Below, one piece after another: positions 26,101 through 38,100 of a DNA stretch of 64,000 nucleotides. This stretch comes from Pipra filicauda. Its lineage: Eukaryota; Chordata; Aves; Passeriformes; Pipridae. The notes below the pieces were generated by a model. It searched no databases. It was not told where the DNA came from and saw nothing but the letters and a program-made list of their open reading frames with translations. The stretch is taken from assembly GCF_003945595.2 (NCBI RefSeq), contig NW_024104420.1, forward strand, positions 1,672,201-1,736,200. Reading direction: 5' to 3'. Made by a program: the position numbers and the translations under genes. Numbering within the stretch: the first letter of the stretch is position 1; every line of letters starts with the position of its first letter.

Positions 26101-29100
26101 TGGCTGTAAAATTGTCTTAAATAAGAGTGAGGACTAATACACTTTTTTGTAGTTTTGCTTTTTCTTTCTGCTAGCATGTGTTTCCAACAAGTCTTGCATG
26201 TTTTCTTTCATAATAGATAGCAGACTGTCATCTTGATCTTATAGAATCTTTAACCTCTAATGATTTTTGAAAGAGTAATAGAAAGCTCTTAAACTTTAGT
26301 GTAATGAGCTTAGGAACAGTCCTTGATGCTTCTCAATGAAAAGATGGAGGCAGGGGTGGTCCAGCTTTCGCAGTGGGGTGGGCCAGATGCCACTGACAGA
26401 CCTGTTTCAGGGGAGGAAGAAGAGGTAGAGCTCAAAGTCATTCCGCCCTCCTTCAATGGAGCAGTTCAGATCCTTGCTTTGGCAAGTGTCTGACTTTTTA
26501 TCCATGCGTGATGCATTTCTCTGCAATGTTGCAGGAAACTGGGGGCTTTTGGGTGGTACATTGCTCGGGTGTACAAGTGCAAGAAGTCAGGTGCTGTTAG
26601 GTAATACTAAGATTTACTGCTTGTGCTGTCAATAGCACAAGCATACTTTGCCAGTGGCACTATGTGGCTCTCTAGGTAATGTATGCCCTAGCAAGGAGGA
26701 TTATTTTTGTTAAACTAAGTCTGAATATTCATTTAGCAGCTGTCTCAGATTATGTCAGGGCTGACGTAGAAAGCTCAGGAAACACAACGTAAAGACCACT
26801 TGACGTAATGCAGAAGAAGATGGCATGGTAAACAGTGTGTTCCTGAGCCCAGACATGAAAAGGAAGTCCACAAAAGGTGGAAACAAGAACAGACAGCCTG
26901 AGAGGAATGTAGGGACACTACCTGAATGCAGACAGAGTTAAAAAATACAAAACTCAGATTTTCAACTAGTGAGGAATGTGAAGCTCTGCAGGAATGGACT
27001 CTCTAGGTATACTGGGAACAGAAGTCAAGCTAAAGGAAAGTAAGAGTCCACAGCTCAGTGTGAAGATTGGAAAAGGGTGAGATATTTAATGCTTTCTTTA
27101 TTGATTAGTGAAAGTGGTGAAGAATTGGCTCATGAGGAAACTACATAAATGTCTTTTCGGTATACCTGCTTTACTTGAATATTCCTACCTATCACCTTTC
27201 TCTGGCATGATTCTTAAAATAGTGAGAAGGCAGGTTGGTATACTCGGTCACTGGCTGAGTTCTATTCTTAATCTTCATAGAATTTCATGTTCTTTTCACT
27301 GATACATTGCTTACATTCATATTTATGCTAAAATGAGAAACTCCATACTTAACTGTTTTTCCAAGTCAATCTCCTGGTTGCTTCTCTGGCAGAGTCAAAA
27401 TATCTTAAGTGAGCAATCTTAACAATCCCAGCATAAGAAAGCTGTAGAATATGAAACATTTTTTCCTAAGTAGTGAGCATAAAAGTACTTAAAATTGTAA
27501 GAAAAACTGAAAGAAAAATAAGGATGGGATCTTGTATTGTACAATTTTCATTTGGAATGAGAAAATAACCTGACAGCCATTCCTACTGTTTTATTTCATT
27601 ATGGTAACAGAATTATTTTTAATTTTTTTACACCAAAATACTGCCCTGGATTGCATTAAAAAAAAAGAAAAAAGGACTGTGCTTCTTAAATATAAAAATC
27701 GGTAAAAATATCAGCTTCATTTTGGAAGACTTTGTTGTTGACAAGATGCTTAAATAGAAGCAGTTATCATGTATTTTCTTTTGTGCTAGATTCCTAGTTA
27801 CAAAGTGGAAACAGGTCACAAAGGCAGCTTTTTGTTGGATCTGAGACAACTTAAGGAAAGTATTAAAGTAGATTCTAAGTACATGTTGTCAACTATCTTA
27901 AAAGTATGGTTTGCAGATGAAGCTTTTTCCTATCAAGTCTTGCGTAAGAATTTTACTATCTTATTTTTTTTTGGTAAGGATGCAGAATAAGATATTTTCA
28001 CTTTTTAAAGAAATATGCCTTGCAGATGAAACTTCATCTCCTTTCTGAATTCTGCTTAAGTATTTTTGTTGTTTATTTTAATAAAGAGGCACCTTTACTG
28101 TAGTAAAAAAAAAACATGCAATCCATATGCCTTAATGTATGTGAAAATGGAACAGTGACAGCAAACCAAAATGCTTATTATTATTCCTTCAAATGACAGA
28201 AGTGTGATCATGTTTTGGCACTCATTTTGAAAATATTTATGTGTATTAAAAATAGAGGGGTTTTTATGTTGACATCTTTCATCATAACAACATGTATTTC
28301 ACTTTACTGCATCAGCTTGGACCTTTTTCTTAACCTTCTGTGTAATTCATGAGAACCTGAAACAGAATGTTTCTGTTAGTACTACATGCCTTTCCTTTAT
28401 ATTTTGACCATCCCATGCTGAGGTGTAATAGTAGTTGCCAGATAAGATGATCCTTGTGAGATCTCTGAAGCAATTCTAATTAATTTCTTGCTGTATGACA
28501 GCTGGTCTTTGTATTTAATTTATTCTGGAGAAGTTATGAAGAATATCTCCAGTAAATAGTAAACACTTTGTATGGTGGATCAATGTTAGACTGTCTCAAT
28601 ATCCTTAATCAACTGTCCTTTTTTATCTTCTTTCTCCTGAAGAAAATTCCCACAGAAATTAGATCTTTCGTTCTTCACAGATTTAAAAGAAACTCATCTT
28701 TAATATTGTGGTAAAGGTTTTATTTCTTCTAATTGAAGGGGTTGTGGGAGGGGGGGAAGAAATCGGAGACCTACTGTAAGTATCTTTATAGTCACTTGGA
28801 AACTAATTAATTCAGAACTGTGACTGCGGATGCTATGACTCCTTATTCCAATTGATGCTTTTGTGTGTAGAATCTTATTTGCCCCATGGCTGCCTCCTGC
28901 TTAAATAAAATATAAAGTCTGTTCTGGGAATGTAGTAGTAATGTAAACATGACTTGAGTGCTGGATAGACTCATTGGCACTTTTATTAAATATGAGTTTA
29001 GTGAATACGTGGATGAATAGGATAAGGCAGAATAATTGTACCTTTAGTAGATGAAAGTCATGCCTTGCAAGTCAGTGGGAGTTCTTTGAAGGATTAAATA

Positions 29101-32100
29101 CCCAGTGGATGTTGCTGATTGAGTCTGTATATTGTTTTAAATTTAAAAAAAAAAGCAATTGTCCAGCTTTCACCAAAGCCTCTAGTGGTTTTTTGTGGTT
29201 TTGTTTTGGTTTTTCTTTTTTAAAAGCTGTTCATGAATATAAGTTTTCTTCTCTTAGTCATAGAATTAAACATAATAAGTGAAGAGAGGAATAGATGCTT
29301 GGCTTTTGTAGTGTTGGAAAGCTAACAGTGGAGTTTTGTGTAGATCAGTGCTGGAAATGATTCAGAAAAAGAGAATGAATGACAGAGCTTGGTGATTCCA
29401 AAATTTCAGAATATTGAAGATACTAACACGAAAACACTACAGAATAATATTACAAAACTGACTAACTGGGCAATGAGATGACTAAAGAAATTCAATGGCA
29501 ATAAATGTGAAATAATATTTTGGTGGTGGTAGTAAGGTTAAGGTAAGAATTAGATTTACAGTAGTTCATTTTCACTGGATCAAAATTGACTTACCAATAG
29601 GTACTAGGAAGTGGATATAGGAGTTACCATAAAAATCTGTGAAAAGGCTATATTGCTCTTGTCTTCAGACAGAAGACAGTCTGTTCCTGTTAAAATCAAT
29701 CATTTTACCGTATACTGCATAAATCATCTTTGTGTATGTAAAAAACGGTCAAAACCTAGTAAAACTGTGAAGAAAAGTGTCAAGGATGGTCAAATATGGC
29801 ATAGAAGGTGTAACAAAATTGGAATACGATTCCCTAGGATACAAGGTGAACTACTGATGCTGGAGTTTTGCACAGTTTGTGTATTTGTCATGGATAATTC
29901 TTTTGCAGTTTGCATACCAGTATTTTGTTCAGGAGCTTTTAACAGCCAGTTTGAAAATCTGGAGATACTAAAAGCAAAATTCTTTGTTTCACATTTTGTT
30001 AACAGATCTCTTCTTTCCACCTTTATCCTTCACCTTGGGCAAATCAGGTGACAGGTTTGTCTTGCTGAAGTTTCATGATCTCTAGTCTGGAGAAGGAGTA
30101 GTTTTCCTGGAGATAGTGCATACTGGGAAAAGGAATGGAAATAGGAAGTTCTTTCTTTCTGCCTTGTGTCTAATCTTTGAACTCTTTCATTTATACCTTC
30201 TGGAAGCAGACAAAGGGGTTGTGTATATGGATCTGTAAATTCATGCTCTTCCACCTCACCCTGCATTTCTTTCTCCAGGTTCTGTCTTCATTTCTGTTTC
30301 CTCATCTATTTCAATCCAGAATCTAGCGGGTGGGGATTATTAGGTGGGTTGCACCCATTTGTCAGCCACCATCTTGTTCTTTGAGAATGTTGTGAGAATA
30401 CAGCACGTCCCTTCCCTGGCTGCCTTGGTAGCTGGCTGATGCTCCGGCCGGGGGGGAGAGGAGAGGACAGGAGACAGCAGTGCCTTGTGCCAGGCATGCC
30501 TCGCGCCCTCTCCTGGCAGGTGCCGCTGCTTTCCCGTAGTTTTCACAAAAGCGGATCATCTGGCAGACCCAGCAGCAGGGTTGGCGGCCGTGGTGAATAC
30601 CAGGGATAGTAATTCAAAACCGAAGGCAGTTCTAGCCAACATAGGGCTGCTTGGAAATATATTAACCCTAAAATTGCATGTGGTTGTTATTTTAATATTA
30701 GAAAAGCATTGTGGAACAAATTGTCAGTACAGAGTGCATTTACAGATTGCATTACAGTCCAAGTGAACATTGACATTCAGAACTAAAAGATGTTTGAAGA
30801 AAAAAGAATATTTAAATAATAACTGTTGTGGCATCATCATGCTTGCTGTACTTTAAGCTTAGTTTTTTCCTTTTTTGTAACTTTTCTTTTATATACTTGT
30901 AGTTGTAGTTAACTTTCATAATACCTTTTACTTCTGAAATCGTCACAAGATTGCAGACTTGCTGTTTTTGTATAATGTGCTGAAAACAGTGACTGTTTGC
31001 TCCCTGAATGTGACTACTGAATCAGATGTGAACCTCCAAAATGAAACAATTCATTTAATCTAATTGACTAAATAAAATGCCAAGTTCACAGTGTTCATCT
31101 CAGTAGACTGATGTAATTGCTGGCATTTGACTTGCATACCTCTTGAAATATTAAATTAGTTTATAAACGTGGCAGCAAAGAGCAGCCTATACTTGCCAAA
31201 TAAAGTTGGGTATTTTACAACAGCTTAAGCAACTAGCCATGTTAAGTCTTCTTTTAGGGAGTTGTTTTTGTTCATTTTGTTTGGTTTTAAAGCATGAATA
31301 AATAGGCTTTCCCTCAGCTGCCTGCTCTGCTTTTAAAAGAGGTTATGCAGCATAGCAGAATGAGGGTATCTAGAAGAAGGTACCCATTTGGACAAAACTA
31401 TATTTATAGAAATATTGTGTAGTTTTGCTACACGAGTATTTTAATAACTTTAATTTTCCAGAGAACAATAAAACCAGAAAATGATTAAATTTTGTAGTGT
31501 GAAACTTACTAGATGAAAAGTCACAGGTTGACATAGAATTTCACTTGGATCTAAACTGAGACAGCAATACTGTAGACATTTAGTAATGTTTAAAATTGAT
31601 GCCAGCAAAAACCTGACACCAGTGTAGTTTACAGAAAGAACAATTGCGAGACAAGTTCCACTTGAAGTACATTCTTGCATTCCCAATGATTAACTGTAGT
31701 TTTGGAGTGTTCTTTTTTTTTTCTTTTTTAACAGGTTAGTAATAGTTAATTCCCATCAAAATCAAACGCCCTATGTTTCGTCTAAAGCAAGATGGTTCTC
31801 AAGCTTTTGATTTTTTTGGGAAGTTCTATTCTGGTAATTTCCTCTGGTGATGCCTTTGGTTATTTTAAAATAAGAATTAAATTTTACCATTTTTTCTTTA
31901 TCTGTTTTGTAGTGTTCCTGACCAGGTTGCTATTAATCCAACAACATTGAAAATGAATGATTTCAAGGAAGATTTTTTTTTTTTAAGAGAGAGGTCCTAT
32001 ATTTAAAAAAATACTATAATTACTGTAGAACATCATAATAACCTTAAACCCTAATGATACAGGGGAATGTACTTAAATTATAATTCACTTAACTTGTCTT

Positions 32101-35100
32101 CAATTAGAGAGATAATGTCTTCATTTCTACTGGATAAAACCTCTGGTTTCAGTATGTGATGGTGCAGAATCAAGTCATCCAGGGAAAAACTTTGTTGGAT
32201 AGGCTGACGGAGGAAAAAAAAATAGCCCACGGAATCTTTTTTTTTGTTGTGGTGTTGCTTTCCTGTAGTTGTCTGTCCTTTATGACACAGGTATTTGCAG
32301 TAAAACTTGACTGCTGTGGAAAGCTAAATCTGTACATCCGCATGTCTTTGAACTTTTATCAGACTTGGTACATTGAGTGTAAGCTTAGTAAAGATTTAAC
32401 TTCTTGAAATCATTTATTAAAAGAAGATGTTCCTGAATATGTGCAAAGTTCTGAAACAGTATGTATTCAAAAAATATTAATAAATATTTCTAAGACTAAT
32501 AAAATGGAAACAGTTCAATACTGAGAAGTTCCCACAACATGTAAAGCATTGCTAGTTGGAAAGACATTCCTGCCTCCATTGTAATGTGACATGTAATTTT
32601 CTGAGAGTAAAGAATACATTAATAATATGCTGATTTGTTTATATTAATTTTGTGTGCACTCTACATCTCAACACACAGTCTTTACTTTCTCAGAATATTA
32701 CATTATATGAGATAAAAAGGAATTGAAATCCCATCTTCCTACACACATTCACCCTACAGTGGTTAGTTACTGTCTTTCATGCTCTCTTTTACCACCCAGT
32801 AGAGTAGTGTGTTTTCTAAAAAGATTTGCATGTTAGCACCACACAGATTTTGTGTCTATCTGTAATTTTAAAAGCAAGAATTTATGCCAGTGAATCACCA
32901 AAGAAACCATTACAATAGCTCCCAAAAATAGACTAATTCCTATTTTCTATCTGAAAGGTGTAGACTCTGGCATAAATATGCACAAACATTGAAAATCGTA
33001 AGTGTTGTCTTGCCAGGAAAAATGGCAAATCAACCTGAGTGAGGCAGAGAATTTTTTAACGTTCGTGTAGATTATGCATATCTTGTCTTTTATTTCTTTG
33101 CCTAAGGATTTTGAACATGCTTCTGTGTCTTTTTCGAGTACTAAAAACAATGTTTAATTACATTTTATTTAAATCCAGCATGAACTGGGTGTAGCTTACT
33201 AGGCAAAGCAAGGCCCTTCTCTTTGTGGTATGAGTAGATTGTGGAAACTGAGAGGTGCTGAAGTTTCTCAGCCCATCCTCTGCCCTGAGCCCCAAGTGTG
33301 ATTCACCCAAGAACTCCAAGAATAAATCCCTATTTCAGCTGCATAAGCCAGCAAGTGAGCTGATGAATCCAGCATGGGTGGGTGCGGGTTTTTTCCAAAT
33401 GACTGTTAAAATAAAATAAAATAAAAAAAAGAGGAAAGTTTTTAGCATGGAGATATCCAGATACTTACTTGATTCATGAAGGGCAATAATATTCAGAACA
33501 AGTGGCTTGGCACTCTTCTATACTTTCATAATTTTCTGGTCATCAGTCAAGTTCAGACCTATGACAGGGTTGACCTCAACAGCACTATCCTGGATTTCCT
33601 ATCAAATCAATCTACCTCTGACAAGATTGTTACCGGCGCTCGCTGGATTCTCACCTGTGGGTTGAAAACCTCAGTCTTCCTCAGCAGTAACCTGGAACTC
33701 TTGGTAAATGTGGTGTAATGCTTTCACATCCACAGATGTGTCTGCTGCAACAGGAGGCAGTGGTGGGTGGTTTTGGAATTGCTGAAATGCAATGAATGAA
33801 ACATCTTGAAGATTATCCAATCTATTTCTTAGCACCAAGTGAAATAAATGGTGCAATTGCATCCTTTGGGTGTTCTCATGTTGTCATTCAGCCAGAGGAG
33901 ATAAATTATTTTGAGAGATTATTTGTCACAGTCAACAAAGCAGGAAATCATTAAAACAAAAGTCTGAGTCTTCAGGTGTTAAACGTGTTACTGCAGAAGG
34001 TGCAGTCACAAATGAGTAGCAAGTGCAGTGTTCTGAGTTTACTTATCATCAGGTTACAGTTAGAGGAATTGAGACAAATCAGTAGACCTCTCTGGAAGGC
34101 TTTTATGTAATTTAAAGGTGATGGATAAAGATGAGAGTGACCTGGATTGCCTGGATTCCACTGAGGAAAAAACTAGAGCCAAATGAAAGATGAAATTTCC
34201 AGGAGTAAGGAAGACTGCAGGCTCTTTGTCTAGAATGAGACTTCTCCTCTTCTGTGTGATATTACCAAGACAGATACTGCCTCTCATTTTATTCCTATTT
34301 TTAAAGTCATAGTTAAAAAATGAGAGCAAATGCAGAAAATACTTGCAGAGCTCATGTACCTTCAAATTTTTACTCTGTGGTAGATAAGGTTCAAGACATT
34401 CAATTACTCAAAAGGGGGCTTGAGAAGCAGGAAGGCAACCAGCTACTTGAAAGTGCTTAGTTTTGTCTGTTGGTAAAACTACATAGTGATTTTGTAATAA
34501 AGCAGATATGGCAGTGTAACAGCGATCTTTTTAATAAACTTGCTAATAAGCTTAAGCCACACTTGACAATGTCAGATTTTACTTATCAGTTTAAATTTTC
34601 TGTACTTTTATTCTGTTTATTTATTAATTTTATCCAGATTCTCCTCATGGCATTGCTATTCATCTTGTTCTCACATCTGCTGAAATTGGAGCTTGGTGAG
34701 ATATGTCTTGGGGTGTATTTATTTTACTTTTTTATATAGCAGAATGCTATTTACTTTGATATGGTGGTCCACTAGTGTGACTTATATCTGTAGAAACTCT
34801 TGTGTATATATTTAGGTCACAGTTACTGACAAAGATTTGGGTTTGTAAACTCAGGGGAAAAAATTGCACTTTTTCTTTACAATCAGTTTGATATAATCAA
34901 TTAAGAGTACTGCATTTCCTGAAAACAGACCTCCATAACTGAAACAAATTTCTACTCTTATAATTGATTTAGTTTCTTTTTGGAAAGCGTATAAGCTTTC
35001 AGGTGAACCCTGGCTGATTTATTTCGCTATGTTGTAAATGAACTATTTTTGTGTACTTTACAATGGTGGTATTTACTCTTGAGTCTAAGACTGCTTTTGT

Positions 35101-38100
35101 TCTGAATGACTAAAATGCTGAACTTTTACAGACTTATGGGAAGAAACTGGTAATGATGACAGGAAACCATGCAGGGATTAAATTGTTGAAAAAAAGAAGC
35201 TAAAAACCTGTTCTGAAATGAAGTTTGTTTTTTTTCTCCTATGCCTTTCTCCTCACCAAGGGACCTAGAAAAATGACAGAAAGCAAAAAAATAAGACTGA
35301 ATGCTGTTGAAAAACACAAGAAACCTTGTGAGAAAGTAGTCTCAAACACGTTTAAGGGTAAAAATGAGGTTAATGTTTAAAAAGTTGAAAGTGTAGTAAT
35401 GGGTAACAAACTACAGTTGAGATTTCACCTGTTGAAATATTTGACTTTTGGTAAGGGTGTTCTGTATCTATACCCTAATTCTATTAGTTATTTTTTGTAG
35501 AAATTTCTCTGTTTTAGCATAAAAATCATCATTTCATAAGGGAAGGCTTAAATCTTGTACAGCTAAGAAAAGGTAAAAAAATAATGAGGAAAATTATTAA
35601 ATTGCATGTAGAGGTAAAAGAAAAATACTAGTCAAAACAAAATTGAAACCGTGTAGTTTTTAATAGTGTGAGGGCTCCTAAATTGCTCCCACAGACTGCT
35701 ACTGGCAGACTGGTTTTTTTCTGAGTCATCTAAAACTGCTTGAGACAGCATAGCTGGGAATACATTTTATGTGAAAAATCTTGCATTTCTGAGATGTGTT
35801 GAAGCCTCATCTGACAGTGGGGTTTTTGTCCTTGCTGTTTTCCAAAGGCTATTCAATAAATTGCATTTCCATGCTTTTTTAGTTAGAACGTTTATCTTCC
35901 TCAGTATCATTTGGTTAAAGTATTGTCCGAAGCTACCACAATCAATTTAAGCATGAAATCGTATTTTCATATGCCATTTATGCTTGACATACTTCTCTTC
36001 AATATAGTCTTGTCTTTCTGTGTAAGATAGAGTTATGGTTTATTTTTTAAAAAAAAGTCTAAACTTTGCAGTTCTAAGTTCCTGTGAGTTCTTGGGCGAG
36101 CTTGCTCCTCTGGTTGTTCAGTTCAGAGCAGAATGGCTGCCCTGCAGCTGCCCCTTCCTGTGCCCCAGCACTCATTTTCTCAACGCAGGCCAGTCTTTGT
36201 CCACCCATTGTTACTTTTTACACAAATCTGGTGTTTCAGTGTGACTTTGTAGGCAATATTGGCTCCCTGTGCTAGTACCACTACGGTTACCTTGGTACCT
36301 TGCAAGATATCCCACCCCTGAAATCTGCCCTGTACACCACCTTTCCTCAAAGTTCATCTGTTTCTCACGTTAACTCTCCCCTGATGATCAGTAAAATCCA
36401 TCCACTCTTCAGCTTCTTCCATTATCTGTTGCAACCAGCAGTTTTCTTATGACCAGTAGTTTTGCACATCCTGTTTGTTAAGCTTAATCCCAGGGTAAGA
36501 CCTGGTCATCTGCCTGCAGCCCTGATGGGATCCAACAGGCTGGCTGATGGGTCAGTTCTCCTGACGTCCCTCCAGTGCCTGCTAGAGTGAGCACCTGGAG
36601 GAGCCTCAGTCCCCACATTGTGAAAACTGTTGAAAAAATTGAGTCAGGCTGGTCCTGCTGCTGCAGCTCTGTCACTTTTGCCACCTCCTTCTAGTCTCGT
36701 CTTGGTTACTACTGTGGCTGCTTTTGGCTCAGCTCAGGCACTGGGACAGAGAGCTACATCACTGTGCTTTGTGTCATGTATGTCAGCCTGCAGAGAGTCT
36801 TCCCTCACTCATGTCCCTGTCTCTTAAAGGGTTTTGTGATGGAAGTTGAGATAGGGGTTCAGTCTGTTAGTAAAAGAAAACAATCTCTTGCGTTGTTGCT
36901 TACTACCTGTTATCCATCAGCATGTCAGCATTTGCCAGTGGTAGCACTGATGCCATTAGTGCTGGCAGTGTATTACCTCTTGTAATTGTCTCTCTTGTAA
37001 TTGTCTCTCCCAGAAGAGAAAATGTGGTCAGCCTGCAGGGGAGAAGGATCTGTTGATTCTGACAGTTTTTTATCGTCTTTCAACAGGCAGTCAGTAGGTC
37101 AACATCTTGCTTTTAAGGCTTTGGGTTGTTTTTGGTTTTTTTAATATTTGGAGGTTGTTTAAAACATTTGTCAGAGATTATTTTCAAGGAGAAAGAGTGT
37201 GTCCATAGTGGGGGTTTGTCTGTGTTTCCCTAATCTGGAATTATTGTGGATCGGATGCTTCATAAAATAGCATACTTATCTTGTTCCCTCTTTTGTATTC
37301 CTTGTTCACTTGGAACATAACACCTCATCAGTCTTGGAAACCTACTGGCACAGGAGGTTATGACACCAAGCAATAACATGATCTCAGAAAACAGCTGTAA
37401 TCTGTAAAGTGTGTATGGAAGGCAGTGAGTGTTTTCCGTTATGAGCCTCCAGTAGTGGACCTTCTCAGTGCTAAGGAGATAGAAAGCGAAGGGAGAAGGG
37501 ATGAACAAAAACATGGAGAGCAGCAGGCTGGTGGTCAAGGGATAAACAGAGGCAGGGACAAAGAAATGGTCTCCAATCACTAAGTAATGGGTCATTAATA
37601 AACTATTGATACCGCTTTGGGGAAGGCCAGCTTGGACTTTGTAAGTGATAAGAAGGGAGAACAATACGAACATGAGGATTGTGAGTATAGGAGGACCTGT
37701 GGACTGTACTGAACTTACTAAGCAATGCTTAGGGAGCATAAGTGGGAGTAAGTATCAGAAGGGGCTAGTCCCAACCAGTGCTAGTCATAGACTTGCATGA
37801 CCAAGCACTGTGACTGATCACCACAGTCTGTCATTTTAATGTAATGTGTAATCTCATTTCTTTGTCCCCTTTATGTGAGTACTGTAAGAAGAGGTGGCAG
37901 CTACTGGGAGGACTGGTGGAAGGGGGTATGGGTCCAGCAACAGGAGTCAGGCTGGGGTGTAGGGACAAGCCTGTGGTGTCAGCAGCAGCAGCAGTGGGTG
38001 AGAGTCTTAGCTCCAGCCACAGGGGCAGGAACAGCACTTGCACCAACTGCGAGGATAGGGACACTGTGTGTCCTAGGTGCAGCTATGGGTGAGACTGGAG

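Noticed and set aside
29611..30051. 146-codon frame on the + strand
   Set aside because: Begins within an old CR1-like remnant and shows no motif; starts on a GTG.
37260..37739. 159-codon hydrophobic frame on the - strand as a gene
   Set aside because: No recognised family, a stop six codons upstream, no promoter or convincing splice sites. Kept only as part of an open question on the GC-richer block.
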